From Pipra filicauda (lineage: Eukaryota > Chordata > Aves > Passeriformes > Pipridae): DNA of 64,000 nucleotides. The DNA lies in the NCBI RefSeq assembly GCF_003945595.2, contig NW_024105098.1:558001-622000 (forward strand), in the 5' to 3' direction. A program made the position numbers and the translations under genes. The notes beneath the pieces are model-generated. The model was not told the DNA's origin and did not search any database. It saw nothing but the letters and a program-made list of their open reading frames with translations. Below are positions 1-58,035 of the stretch, piece after piece (the stretch's first letter is position 1; every line of letters starts with the position of its first letter).

Positions 1-661
1 TAATATGTAATTTGCTCTTGGCTTAAGAAATTGTAGCAAACTGTAGTAGCTGGGAATGTTTTACCTAGAATTGTAACTTAAGTTTCCAATATCTGCACAG
101 ATCCAAATTGGTAGAGTCTGGGGCACGAAACTGAAATAATTAATTTTATTCTTAATTCATGAGAAGTATTTTTGAAGAGGTTGTGTTTGACAGCTCACAA
201 TATTTAACTAATTGAAGGCATTGTTATCCCCACATCTCAGTTTCATCCATTTGAAGGCACTGTCTTTGTGCTTGAGCTGCAGAAAGTCCTTTTCTAGCTC
301 GTGTTGCTCTGTGGGATTTCATGTGGAGTTCATCAGCACAGCTACTACCGGTGTTAATCCTTATCCTGAACATAAAGCTCTGAAAGGACTGAAGGTGCCT
401 CTCTGGGACTACCTGTTGGCTTGGGCAGTACCACCCATCTGTGGCCCAGTAATGTGCAGCACTTCAAACACTCCTGACTCCTTTGCTTACAGCACACAAA
501 TTCTACAGGTTTCCTGAGTCCAGAGTCTTAATGGAGCTTATTTTAAAATTCTCGGGGCGCTCTAGAGTTTTCCCAAACAGACTCTCAATGTGTTTGTTAT
601 TTTTTGTTATTTAGCAGTGGAGTGCACTAGTATGAACTAGGAGTTGTTTTCTTCTTTCCAG
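1..661 (+). other. WDR33: WDR33 intron (3' part)
   Basis: This AT-rich sequence ends in a TTTCCAG acceptor before the first visible exon. I see no other gene in it; the short open frame at 212-517 resembles nothing I know. Confidence 0.8.
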
Positions 662-49588
<48,927 letters not shown>

Positions 49589-52460
49589 AAGAGGCTTTGG
49601 CTGGGTCACGCCCAGTCCTTGTGGGACAATATTTAAATAGACTGCTACTCTGGACTCAGTCATCTGCAATGCCACGAACCTGGATTCTTAACTGGGATAA
49701 CTGAATGTGCATTAGTTCCTAACAGGGGTCTTTTCCTAAATCAGTCAACTGCCTCTAGCTGCAATATTGTAGCTGGCTTTGTTTTCTCCTCTCCGCTCCC
49801 ATTTTCCTCACTTTCTTACCTACTTTATTTGTGAAGAGCTGGAATTTTTTTTAAGTGTTGGGGGACATGGAGTACTTCCACAGATTTCAGTTCACCTCCA
49901 GACAGAAACTTGTTTCTATATGTACAGTTTGTCAAAGAGTTACGTTGTTTTTGTATGAATACAGAATGTAATTTGCGCAAAAATTAACAAAAAATCAACG
50001 CAGTGTGTGATTCTTTACTCACCTATTACTATAGGGGGTTGTCTTTAGGCAAACTTGTGTTTCAGATGGAGCAACAGAACTACCTCCTGAAATCTCAGCC
50101 ATTTAAAATACTGAGAGCTGACTCGTAGTTTTTTGGTTTATCATGTACAGAGAACCTTCATTTTCACCTTTAGCCACAGCTGTGTACAGATTACAAGTGG
50201 TGCTGATGTTAAAATTCCAAAACACAGGCAATCACCGCTGCTTGCTAGTCTGCCATCCTGGAAGAGAAAAACGTGGAACACCATTTAGAACAAGTTGTCA
50301 AAGACATAGTGTGAGTTATAACCTGGATTGCAAGACAGACATCATGACAAATACTGTCTTCACCTGGGTGAGTCAAGGGTTTTTGTTCAAAACAGCATCT
50401 GTTTATAGAAATTGAGAAAGAATGAAGTTTAGCGGCTTGACTGATATGTTTTACAACAGCTGCATGACACATTGCTTAAAGCTGTGGGTGTTCAGCAGAG
50501 TCTGGTGCATTAATTGCTGAAGTGCAAACCTCGATAGTTCATCACTTCCATATTAACACAAGTGTCTTTTTCTTTAGGATATTGTTACCTGATTTTTCTA
50601 GAGGAGGGAAATGAGAAGTAGGGGTTACTCCTATTTCCCACATTTCATAATAAAGCTGCTTACCAACCATGAGTTTGTCTTCCCCATAAATCATTCATGT
50701 TAATCATCTCCAGCCACCAGGCTATCAAAAGGTTCCTTTAATACCTTAAGCCTCAGTGAAAATGTTATAAGTACCTATACTACAGACCTTCTCAGGAAAC
50801 TTCTACATTAAAAGTATAGCATATAATGTATAATGAAAAATTACTACCAGGCTTCCCTCTCTCCTGCCTTGAATTCCAGGTTATAATAAAATATATAAGT
50901 CAGTGTAGTTCTAGAGGCTACTGCAATACCACAGTGACACACGGCAGCTATTGCATCCGACTTCTCATACAGTCAGGTTCACCAAAGACTGGCTCAAGTC
51001 TTGATGATCTTACTTAAAGATCTCAAAGCACAAATGCTTAGCTGTTGTTCTCTTGGTTCAGGCAGTCACGAGTAGGGTTTTCTTCTTAGTTTTTAATTTG
51101 TAGTGTATAAAATGGCATTTGAAAATTCTAATTGATCATTAGCCTATAAAATCTTTGTCATGGGGCTCAGGAGAGACACAATGGTCTTAAGGGGATTAAC
51201 TGGGAAACATCTGAGATGCATCTGATATGACAGTTTCTCCCTTGAGAGTAAAAAAAGTACTTTTTTGCTCTATCTGAAGGGCTTTGGTAACTTTGGGTAT
51301 ATGTCTGGGAGTTAGGATCTGTCCTGAAGTTTTCATGATAATCATTGGCAAAGAGGAAAGCTTGCCCTATTTTTTTTTTGTTAGCAAGCCCTACATATTT
51401 TTAGGGGGCTAAAAGAGGTCCAATAGAGGATGAGCTTTAGGCTTTAATTAAACCGCAGTCCTCTACCAAAACAAGTTAGAGTGTACCTAACTGTAGGTAG
51501 CAGCTTTATCTGGACAACTTTTATTTCCTCTGATGGGTGGTTAATTCCTTAAATGACTATGATACTTGGTGTTAAGTCATATTCTTCATCAAAGGGCAGC
51601 TTCTTTAGTTAAGTTTTGAAATATTTCACGATCATGAAGTATGCTCAGAAAGTTATAAGAAAACTTGACAATTAGCTAGCTTTTTTACAAAACCTTAGGT
51701 GACAGCATAGCAGGAGAGACAGAAGCAGCTTCCCAGTCTGTGATACCATGACTCACTATTGCTGGGAAATAGACAAAGTTATTTATTAGGAATGTACTTC
51801 TGTATTCTTCAGGTCATATTCTTTTACCAGTGTTGCACATAGAATCTTATACTCTACCTGTGAGTTTAGAGCTCCACCTTGTCTCAGATTTGTTTAATTT
51901 TATACTGCTGTTAGGAATAAAATCAATTTTATATACTGTAGCTTAGAAGTTGTAAAAATGAGAGAACTAATTTAATGCTATTCAGATAGCTCTGATATAC
52001 ATTTTTATGGGGAAAAAAAGTGACCATTAGTGAAATGTCTATATTGACAACTGGACGCAAATTGTTTTATTAAAGCAATCTATGTACATTTAAGTAACCC
52101 CTTTGACAATTTAATTCAGAAAGGTGAATACGTTAAACCTTAAGTGGTAGTAGCAGGTAAGTATTGCAGTGTTTGGTTTTATTTTGTCCATGAGGCACAA
52201 ACGCTCCATGAGATCCTGGGGGTCTGCACAGGTGAGGCCTGGTGGTCCCATTTCCCTGCAGGAGCCCAGTGCACAGTCCAAACTGGAGCACCCAGCTCCG
52301 TCACCCTGAATTCAGCACCTTCCTAAGTAAGGCTCAGCTTCTGAACTGAAACGGAGCTCCAGTTATTAGCAAAACTATTTTTGAAGGTCATGCTGTGACA
52401 AGGAAGCAATTCCTGCCCCAGTTCAGAGAGCAAAATATATATACAAAATAAAGTTCTAAG
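49589..52460 (+). other. WDR33: WDR33 3' untranslated region and 3' end (extent inferred)
   Basis: Noncoding AT-rich sequence after the stop. Sense poly(A) signals are AATAAA at 50649-50654, 51916-51921 and 52447-52452, and ATTAAA at 52069-52074. Mammalian WDR33 has a long 3' UTR, so several ends are plausible. I cannot tell which is used. Confidence 0.55.
52066..52074. terminator. Overlapping poly(A) signals on both strands
   Basis: TTTATTAAA reads ATTAAA on + (52069-52074) and AATAAA on - (52066-52071). WDR33 and SFT2D3 converge here, so one short sequence could serve both 3' ends. Usage is inferred. Confidence 0.35.
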
Positions 52461-53318
52461 AGATGAAGCTACCCTTTTAAAGCCTGAGGATTTGGTCCCT
52501 TACAGCTGCTCTAAGGCAGCAGCACCTGCAAAGGCCAAGGCTCCTAATTAATATTAGCACCTTTCATCCTCTCATTGTCATGCAGGAAGACCCCCCCTTA
52601 CAGTTATGGGCAGTCTTTGCGACCCACAGCCCCAGGAAAGTTTGTTTCACTTACTGCATGGTATTTTAAAGCTGGTTTTAGAGAGAAATGCAGTTTAGTG
52701 GCCAAAGTCTTCAGATTCACCACAGCACGTTCAGAGTGTAGGGGTCAGTACAAAATGAGGTAAAAACAGTTAATTTTTGAACGCTGTCCCCCAGACGTGA
52801 TCAGATTTTGCTAAATCATCTTCGTGTTTCAGCATTCGTCGGCCCTGCGCGCCTCGTCCGCTCCTCAGTAACGGGCAGGTCCGTAATTGCACCGCGTCGG
52901 CTTCGAGCTCACTCACGGTCTGAAGCAGCGGCAGCAGCCACGTGGTCCCATCCTGGAGGTAGGGAAGTGGGATGCTGCCAGCTCCTACCCAGCAGCGGAG
53001 CGACTCCAGGCCCTGGCTATGGAGCTGGCTGCGCCGTAAGGCAAATGCCGGCAGGCTGACACCTGAGCGCGGCAAGCACAGCTCGGGGTCACCGGGCCCG
53101 CTCCGGGCCGCCAGCCGCTGCTGCTGATCCTGGAGAACCGGCGAAGAAAACGCGTCAGGGCACGGAGAGAGCGGCGTTCCCCGTCTCGGAGTCGGCTGGC
53201 GAGAGCTCAAGGCTCTCGGCCCGCGGGCGAGTCAGTGCCCCTGACGCGGCCGCTCCTCCGCCGGGGCGGCGGCAGGGCCGGGCTCACCCGGGCAGGGCCG
53301 GGCTCGGCCCGGCCGCTC
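52461..53318 (-). other. SFT2D3 3' untranslated region / intergenic
   Basis: This stretch rises from AT-rich to CpG-rich toward SFT2D3. It is probably SFT2D3 3' UTR on the minus strand, with possible minus-strand signals AATAAA at 52178-52183 and ATTAAA at 52110-52115. The 146-codon minus frame at 52770-53210 shows no recognisable domain and looks like a GC-rich chance frame. Confidence 0.5.
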
Positions 53319-53981
53319 TCACACGGGCAGTGCCTTGCCTCGGCCGCTCAGCGCGGCGCGGAGCAGGCCGGCCAAGCGGCGCAGGCCGGCGGCACCGCCG
53401 GGGAGCGCGGCCAGGAGCGCGGCGGCGGCGGTGCCGAGCTGGGCGGCGGCGCCCAGCGCGGTGAGCGCGGTGCTGCGCAGCCCCAGCGCGGCGTACAGCG
53501 TCCCGAACAGCGCCGCCAGGTACAGCAGCGCCCCGCGCCCGGGCTCCCGCAGCAGCCGGGCGGGCCCGCGCAGCAGCGCGGCGGCGACCAGCGCGCACAG
53601 CGAGCCGAGCGACCAGAGAAGCGCGAACTTGCGGGCGCGGAGCAGCAGCAGCGGCGCGCACAGCGCGGCCAGCCCGAAGCACAGCGCGGCCAGCAGCACG
53701 CACAGCGCGCTGCCCACCAGCCGCTGCCAGCGCGAAAGCCCCGGCAGCCACGGGTCCGCCTCGCCCGCCCACGGCCACGCAGCGCCGCCCGGGGCGCCGG
53801 GGACAGCGCCCGGTGGGAACGGGTTCAGCGCGCCCAGCCAGGCCCGCAGCCCACCGCTGTCCCCCGCCTCCGCTTGAGAGCCGCCGGCGGGCGGCGAGGC
53901 GGGGCCCGCGCTGGGGCCGGCGGCGGCGGCAGCCTTGGACTGCGCGAGGTATTCGTGCAGCTGCCGGCCCAGGTCCGCCAT
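53319..53981 (-). CDS. SFT2D3: SFT2D3, SFT2 domain-containing protein 3
   Basis: A single-exon gene of 220 aa. SFT2 family proteins are small Golgi/endosome membrane proteins linked to vesicle fusion and retrograde traffic. The protein starts MADLGRQLHEYLAQSKAA and has an Ala/Gly/Pro-rich cytosolic N-terminus to about residue 80. The family signature region around LSRWQRLVGSALCVLLAALC follows, then about four hydrophobic segments (roughly residues 90-112, 118-138, 152-172, 178-200). The mammalian orthologue is also intronless, about 215 aa, and tail-to-tail with WDR33 (from memory), so the context agrees. The start sits in a CpG island and is the first in-frame ATG. Very high GC and alanine repeats are typical for this gene. 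No break is seen. Confidence 0.93.
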   Translation of the reverse strand: MADLGRQLHEYLAQSKAAAAAGPSAGPASPPAGGSQAEAGDSGGLRAWLGALNPFPPGAVPGAPGGAAWPWAGEADPWLPGLSRWQRLVGSALCVLLAALCFGLAALCAPLLLLRARKFALLWSLGSLCALVAAALLRGPARLLREPGRGALLYLAALFGTLYAALGLRSTALTALGAAAQLGTAAAALLAALPGGAAGLRRLAGLLRAALSGRGKALPV

Positions 53982-54045
53982 GGCGGGGCCGGCACCGGCA
54001 CCAGGCGCTACAGCGGGGCCGCCGCCCGCCCCGCCGCCATCTTGC
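53982..54045 (-). promoter_or_regulatory. SFT2D3: SFT2D3 promoter-proximal region with YY1-type motif
   Basis: CAAGATGGCGGC on the minus strand (54033-54044) matches the YY1 consensus found just downstream of many CpG-island start sites. Its ATG opens a 10-codon upstream ORF (54040 down to 54008, stop TAG), ending 26 nt before the SFT2D3 ATG. Confidence 0.5.
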
Positions 54046-55152
54046 GGGGGAGGAGCCGCATCCGGGCAACGGCGGCAACAGGTGCGCGCGGGGGCGCGCG
54101 CGTGCGCGGGGGGAGCCGAGGGCGGGTCGCGCGTGAGGGGCCGTGAGGGCTCGGGCGGGACCCGCCGAGGGCGGTGCGGTTCCCTGAGGCATCTGAGGGC
54201 TCTGTTGCCTACGAGGGCTCTGAGGGCTGCGAGGCGTAGGGCGTCTTGGAGGACCTTGGGGGCTGTGAGGGCTTTTAGGGGTTCTGAGGCCTCGCCTTTG
54301 AGAGCTGTGAGGGTGTAATGGCCTCAGCCCACTGGCGGGTTGCGGGGAGGGTAGTTTGATTTAGTCTGGGCGGTGCACGGAAGAAAGAACAAAATTCTCG
54401 GGAGGTTTAATAAACTTTTACTACAAACTTCGGAACGTTAAGGTAGAACAAGGTACTTGGCAAATTTTAAACCGACATCCAGACAAAGAAAGGCACTTCA
54501 GAAGGTCAGGTCGGTGAACACTTTCTGTGCTGGCACATTTCTTTTTTGAGAGCTGTGGAGGACGTTTTCAGATTTGGATGTTCATTTTTGGTGCTTTCGA
54601 GAGAACCTTGACCCATTTACGTCTTTTTTCAAATACACAGCGCCGTGTGGTGGAGGTTCACCAATGTCACCGTTCAGATGTTCCACTAGGTGGAGGTGTG
54701 TACTCATAAAACGACAACCCAAAGTGCGGATCCAAAGGTGAAAACGTCAAACGAAATGTGTCAGGACAGGAAAGTTTTGCTGACCTCCCCCTTTCCTGTG
54801 CGAATAGCCTTCCAGGTTTTGTTTTGCCCCTGTTCCCCGTTGCTTTTGTCTGGCCGAGGAGGGCGTCAAACCGCGGAAACCTGTTTTCTGCAGTGCCTTC
54901 TTTGTTCTACTGGGCCACACGCGCAGCACGGGAACGGGAGCCCTTTTTTGTTTTGCCCTGGGGGTGCGGGGGCCAGAGAACATCTTGCTTTTGGTGGTTT
55001 TGTGGGTAACCATTTTTTCTATGTGGTGGTGTGTTATTTCCAAGTTTTACCTCAGTACAATTGCGACTCAAGCGGGCTTGTTTTCTTCGATTTCCCCCTG
55101 CACTGTTGTAAGGGAGTGGCTCGAGCAGTCTTACATTTTCCCTGCTGAGGTT
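54046..55152. other. Intergenic, no recognised gene
   Basis: The first part (about 54120-54310) is low-complexity with repeated GAGGGCT/CTGAGGG words. The rest is mixed sequence. The 152-codon frame at 54690-55148 has no recognisable domain. A TGTCAGGACAGGAAAG near 54757 loosely resembles the satellite core further right, too weak to call a monomer. Confidence 0.6.
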
Positions 55153-55164
55153 TTAAAACCATCT

Positions 55165-55382
55165 CTGTGAGGGGTCCCCCTGAGCCACCCCTATTCCTGC
55201 GGGGGCTCTCCCTAAGCCCCTCGCCCCTGTGAGGGATTCCCAGTCCCTCTGAGGGCTCCCCCTATCCTTGTCAGGGATCTTCCCAAGCCCCCTTCTCCCT
55301 GTGAGGGATCTTTCCGAGCCTCCCCATTCCTGTGAGGGGTCCCCCCATCCCTGCAAGGGGTCTCCCTCAAGCCCCCTCCCCC
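55165..55382. repeat. Degenerate ~30-bp minisatellite
   Basis: Tandem imperfect units of the type CCCTGTGAGGGATTCCC separated by C-rich spacers, about seven units. It begins right after the stop of the cytochrome b561-like fragment on that gene's 3' side. Confidence 0.7.
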
Positions 55383-55388
55383 CGGTGC

Positions 55389-55817
55389 TCACAGGCTGAA
55401 GAAAAGCTTCTCGTTTATTCCCAACACACAGGAAGCCACAGACAACACGAGGATGGTGGAGCTGAAGAAGACATGGACGCGCTTGTAGAGCGTTGGGAAC
55501 CCAAGGGAAGCAGGAACGCTGCAAAACCCACTGCCCACTGAGGGAAGAGACAGTGAGGACGGAAAACTTGGGGAGCTTGTGGGTTTGGGAGGGCCAGGGT
55601 GGCCCCCACCCAGCAGGAGAAGAGCAGTGTGGTGCCCAGACCCAGCCAGCCGTGCAGCAAGTACATGTTGGGCGTCTCGTGGGAATTGTGGAAGTGGAAC
55701 ACGGCCACCAGCCCAGCATGGTCGGGATGAATGCTCCCAAAGCCAGGCTGCCGTGCAGCACCTTCCAGGGAAGCTTAGGGCTGCTCCCAGTGTTGGGAAT
55801 ACGGTAAACCAGGGTGG
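55389..55817 (-). pseudogene. Cytochrome b561-family gene remnant (last two exons, two frameshifts)
   Basis: Cytochrome b561 proteins are di-haem membrane reductases that move electrons from ascorbate across membranes. Exon one (55817-55610) follows a CCCTCACAG acceptor and reads TLVYRIPNTGSSPKLPWKVL and HGSLALGAFIPTML. After a one-base loss near 55711-55713 it continues AVFHFHNSHETPNMYLLHGW. These carry family His residues and the NSH...P.YxLHxW block. A 72-bp intron with GT/AG ends precedes the last exon (55537-55389), WAVGFAAFLLPLG. A second one-base loss near 55487-55503 leads to KRVHVFFSSTILVLSVASCV and GINEKLFFSL, then TGA. It most resembles the CYBRD1/CYB561A3 branch. Upstream exons are replaced by the satellite. 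Either a dead truncated gene or a real gene with assembly errors; I favour dead. Confidence 0.75.
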
Positions 55818-55830
55818 CTGTGAGGGAAAA

Positions 55831-56670
55831 AGGTCAGGAAGGAGCTGTGCCAGACTGGCCTTTACCTTCACTGGGCACCATGTCATCTGCACCAGGAACA
55901 CTGGGGCCAGCTGCTGGCCTTGTCAAGGAAGAGCTCTGTCATACAATATCAGGAACCCACCTCAGAATTCAGATGCCATCTCCAGAGTAGAATACATCTG
56001 GGAGCTGCTCCCATGCAAAAGGTGTCAGGACAGAAAGGTGTTTCTGGCCTTTACATCCCCTGGGAAGCCTAACATCTACACCACCAACACTGGAGCTAGG
56101 TGCTGTCCTTCCCAAGGAAAAGACTGTGTCATACAACATCAGGAATTGACCTCTGAAACACAGATGCACCCTCCAAAATAGAATACATCCAGGGATTGCT
56201 CCAAAAGAAAAGGTGCCAGGACAGAAAGCTGTTGCTGGCCTTCACCTCCCCTGAGCAGCCAAAACACTAGGGCTGGGTACTTTTGTTCCACAGGAAAGGC
56301 AATGTTATTGTCTTCCAGTAGCCCACCTCTGAAATCTGGATGTCACCTCCAAAACTGAGTTCTTTTGGGGATTGCTCCCACAAAAAATATGCCAGGACAG
56401 AAAGCTGTTGCTGGCCTTTACCTTCCCTGGACAGTCAATCATCTGCATCACCAACACTGGGGTGAGGTGTTGTACTTCCCAAATTAAATGTACAGCCACA
56501 GTTTTCAGGAACCCACCTCTGAAATTAGGATACTAGACCAAAACAGAGTAAGTCTGGGGATTGATCCCACACTAAAGGAGCCAGGACGTAGAGCTGTTCC
56601 TGGCCTTTGCCTGCCCTGGCCACCATTTCATCTGCACCACAACACTGGGTATGGCACCTTTTCTTCTAAG
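55831..56670 (-). repeat. Local satellite, left half (~190-bp monomers)
   Basis: Tandem diverged monomers with the core AGGACAGAAAG at 56027, 56218, 56394 and a variant at 56583 (spacings 191, 176, 189 bp). A weaker first monomer starts near 55831 inside the cytochrome b561-like intron. Other shared words are GGCCTTTACCTTCCCTGG and CACCAACACTGGGG. The monomer length is not divisible by three, and the partly open frames shift from unit to unit. A protein-coding repeat is therefore unlikely. Confidence 0.88.
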
Positions 56671-56699
56671 GGTAAAGTAGCATCCTCACTCCCTGCAGG

Positions 56700-57550
56700 T
56701 GAGGGGGTGCTCAGGGGAGGTAAAGCTCAGTAACAGCTTTCTGTCCTGGCCTGTATTCAATTCTGCAGGTGGTATCTGAATTTCAGATATGGGCTCCTCA
56801 GTACATATAAAATTACCTTTCCTTGGAAAGTAAAGCACCTAGCTCCAGGGTTGGTGATGCAAATGAGAGGCTGCCCAGAGGTGATGAAGGGCAGCATTAG
56901 CTTTCTGTCCTGGTACCATTTTATGGGACCAGTCCCTGAATATATTCAGTATTTGAGCCTGGATCCAAATATGGGAGGTTGGCACCTGAAAATTATAGCA
57001 GTACATTTATTTTGGCAAGGCTAGTACCTAGTGCCAGTGTCATGGGGCAGATGGTAGGGTGCCCAGAGGAGGTAAATTCAGCAACACCTTTCTGTCCTGG
57101 AACCTTTTTCGTAGGAGCAATTCCCAAAACGGTTCAATTTCTGAAGTTCTATCAAATTTCAGAGGAGGGCTCTTGAAAGATGATAACGTTACTTTCCCTT
57201 GGGAAGCAAAGCATCCAACCACAGTGTTCATTGTGCGGACGACAGGCTGCACTGGGGAGGAAAGGCTAGCACCAGCTTTCTCTCCTGGCACCTTTTGTGT
57301 GGGACCAATCCTGGGAACTATTCCATTCTATCCAATTTTCAGAGGTGGGCTATCCAATTTTCCAGTTTCCAGAGGTGGGCTCTCAGAAGGTGATAACATT
57401 ACCTTCCCTTGACAAGGAAAGCACCTACCCCAGGGCCGCTGGTGCACATGATAGGGTACCAAGGGGAGGCAAAGGCCAGCAAAACCTGGGTACATTTTTT
57501 TAATCAGAGCAATGCCCAGATGTATTCAATTTTGGAGCCTGCATCCAAAT
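56700..57550 (+). repeat. Local satellite, right half, inverted relative to left
   Basis: The same monomer on the opposite strand: CTTTCTGTCCT at 56737, 56901, 57088 and a variant at 57276 (spacings 164, 187, 188 bp), plus a degenerate fifth near 57481. Shared words include AAAGCACCTAGCTCCAG and GAGGTGGGCT. The two halves meet at about 56670-56700. The right edge abuts the truncated FBXL12 copy. Confidence 0.88.
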
Positions 57551-58034
57551 TTCAAAGCAATAATGGGAGGGAAATAAAATCACAGAGGTCGAGGCACAGG
57601 CATCGGGAATGTCGCAGAGGTTCAGCTCCAGTGTGGTGACAGAAGAGGGGATGCTCTCGTAAGGGACGTGGCGGAGGTCTGTCTCGGTCAGGCACAGGCG
57701 GTGGAGCTGGGGACAGTGCTTGCGGAGGGCAGCCAGCAGTGCCGGGGAGAGGAGCCGCTGCTTGCCGAGGGAGCGGGGCGTGCCCCGCATCCGCAGGCTG
57801 CACAGGCTGTCAGGGAGGCGGTGGCGGACCAGGTGCCACAGGGTGCGGCGGGTGATCTGCGGGGGGAAAGGGCCTGGCTGCAGGGGGTGGGCAGGGGAGA
57901 GGGGCACCCCTGTCCGCAGGGGGTGATCCCCCCGTTCCCCTCAGCTCCTGCCCGCGGGGGGTGATCCCCCCGTTCCCCTCAGCTCCTGCCCGCGGGGGGT
58001 GATCCCCCCGTTCCCCTCAGCTCCTGCCCGCAGG
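57551..58034 (-). pseudogene. Truncated, internally deleted copy of FBXL12
   Basis: A partial duplicate of the gene at 60588-61802, same strand, 3 kb away. From about 57600 to 57860 it is identical by eye to exon 3 of that gene (ITRRTLWHLVRHRLPDSLCS through LELNLCDIPDA). It continues into the same intron, with the same three 38-bp repeats. On its other side, about 345 bp of exon 3 are missing. Sequence from the LDLYDL region (60760) is joined directly to the DIPDA region (61105) at a shared CAGG. The F-box exons and most leucine-rich repeats are absent, so no working F-box protein can be made. Confidence 0.88.
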
Positions 58035-58035
58035 T
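57922..58035. repeat. 38-bp tandem repeat, three units (copy in pseudogene)
   Basis: The word GGTGATCC recurs at 57922, 57960 and 57998, an exact 38-bp period. Each unit contains GGGGGG-TGAT-CCCCCC, able to form a tight hairpin. Confidence 0.9.

Larger units (their letters stand above)
52800..54320. promoter_or_regulatory. CpG island over SFT2D3
   Basis: Dense CpG and G+C contrast sharply with the flanking sequence. The island covers the whole SFT2D3 coding region and its upstream side. It probably carries the SFT2D3 promoter. A divergent + strand transcript is possible but unsupported. Confidence 0.7.

Noticed and set aside
53235..54192. Long open frames of 300 codons on both strands over SFT2D3
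   Set aside because: GC-rich antisense and shifted frames of SFT2D3; compositionally Arg/Gly/Ala noise without a domain.
54690..55148. 152-codon frame upstream of the minisatellite
   Set aside because: No recognisable domain, no splice or promoter evidence, unusual Cys/Phe composition.
55831..57550. CRISPR-like or protein-coding tandem repeat
   Set aside because: Monomers are too long and diverged, have no unique spacers, and this is a vertebrate genome. Unit length is not a multiple of three, so frames do not persist.
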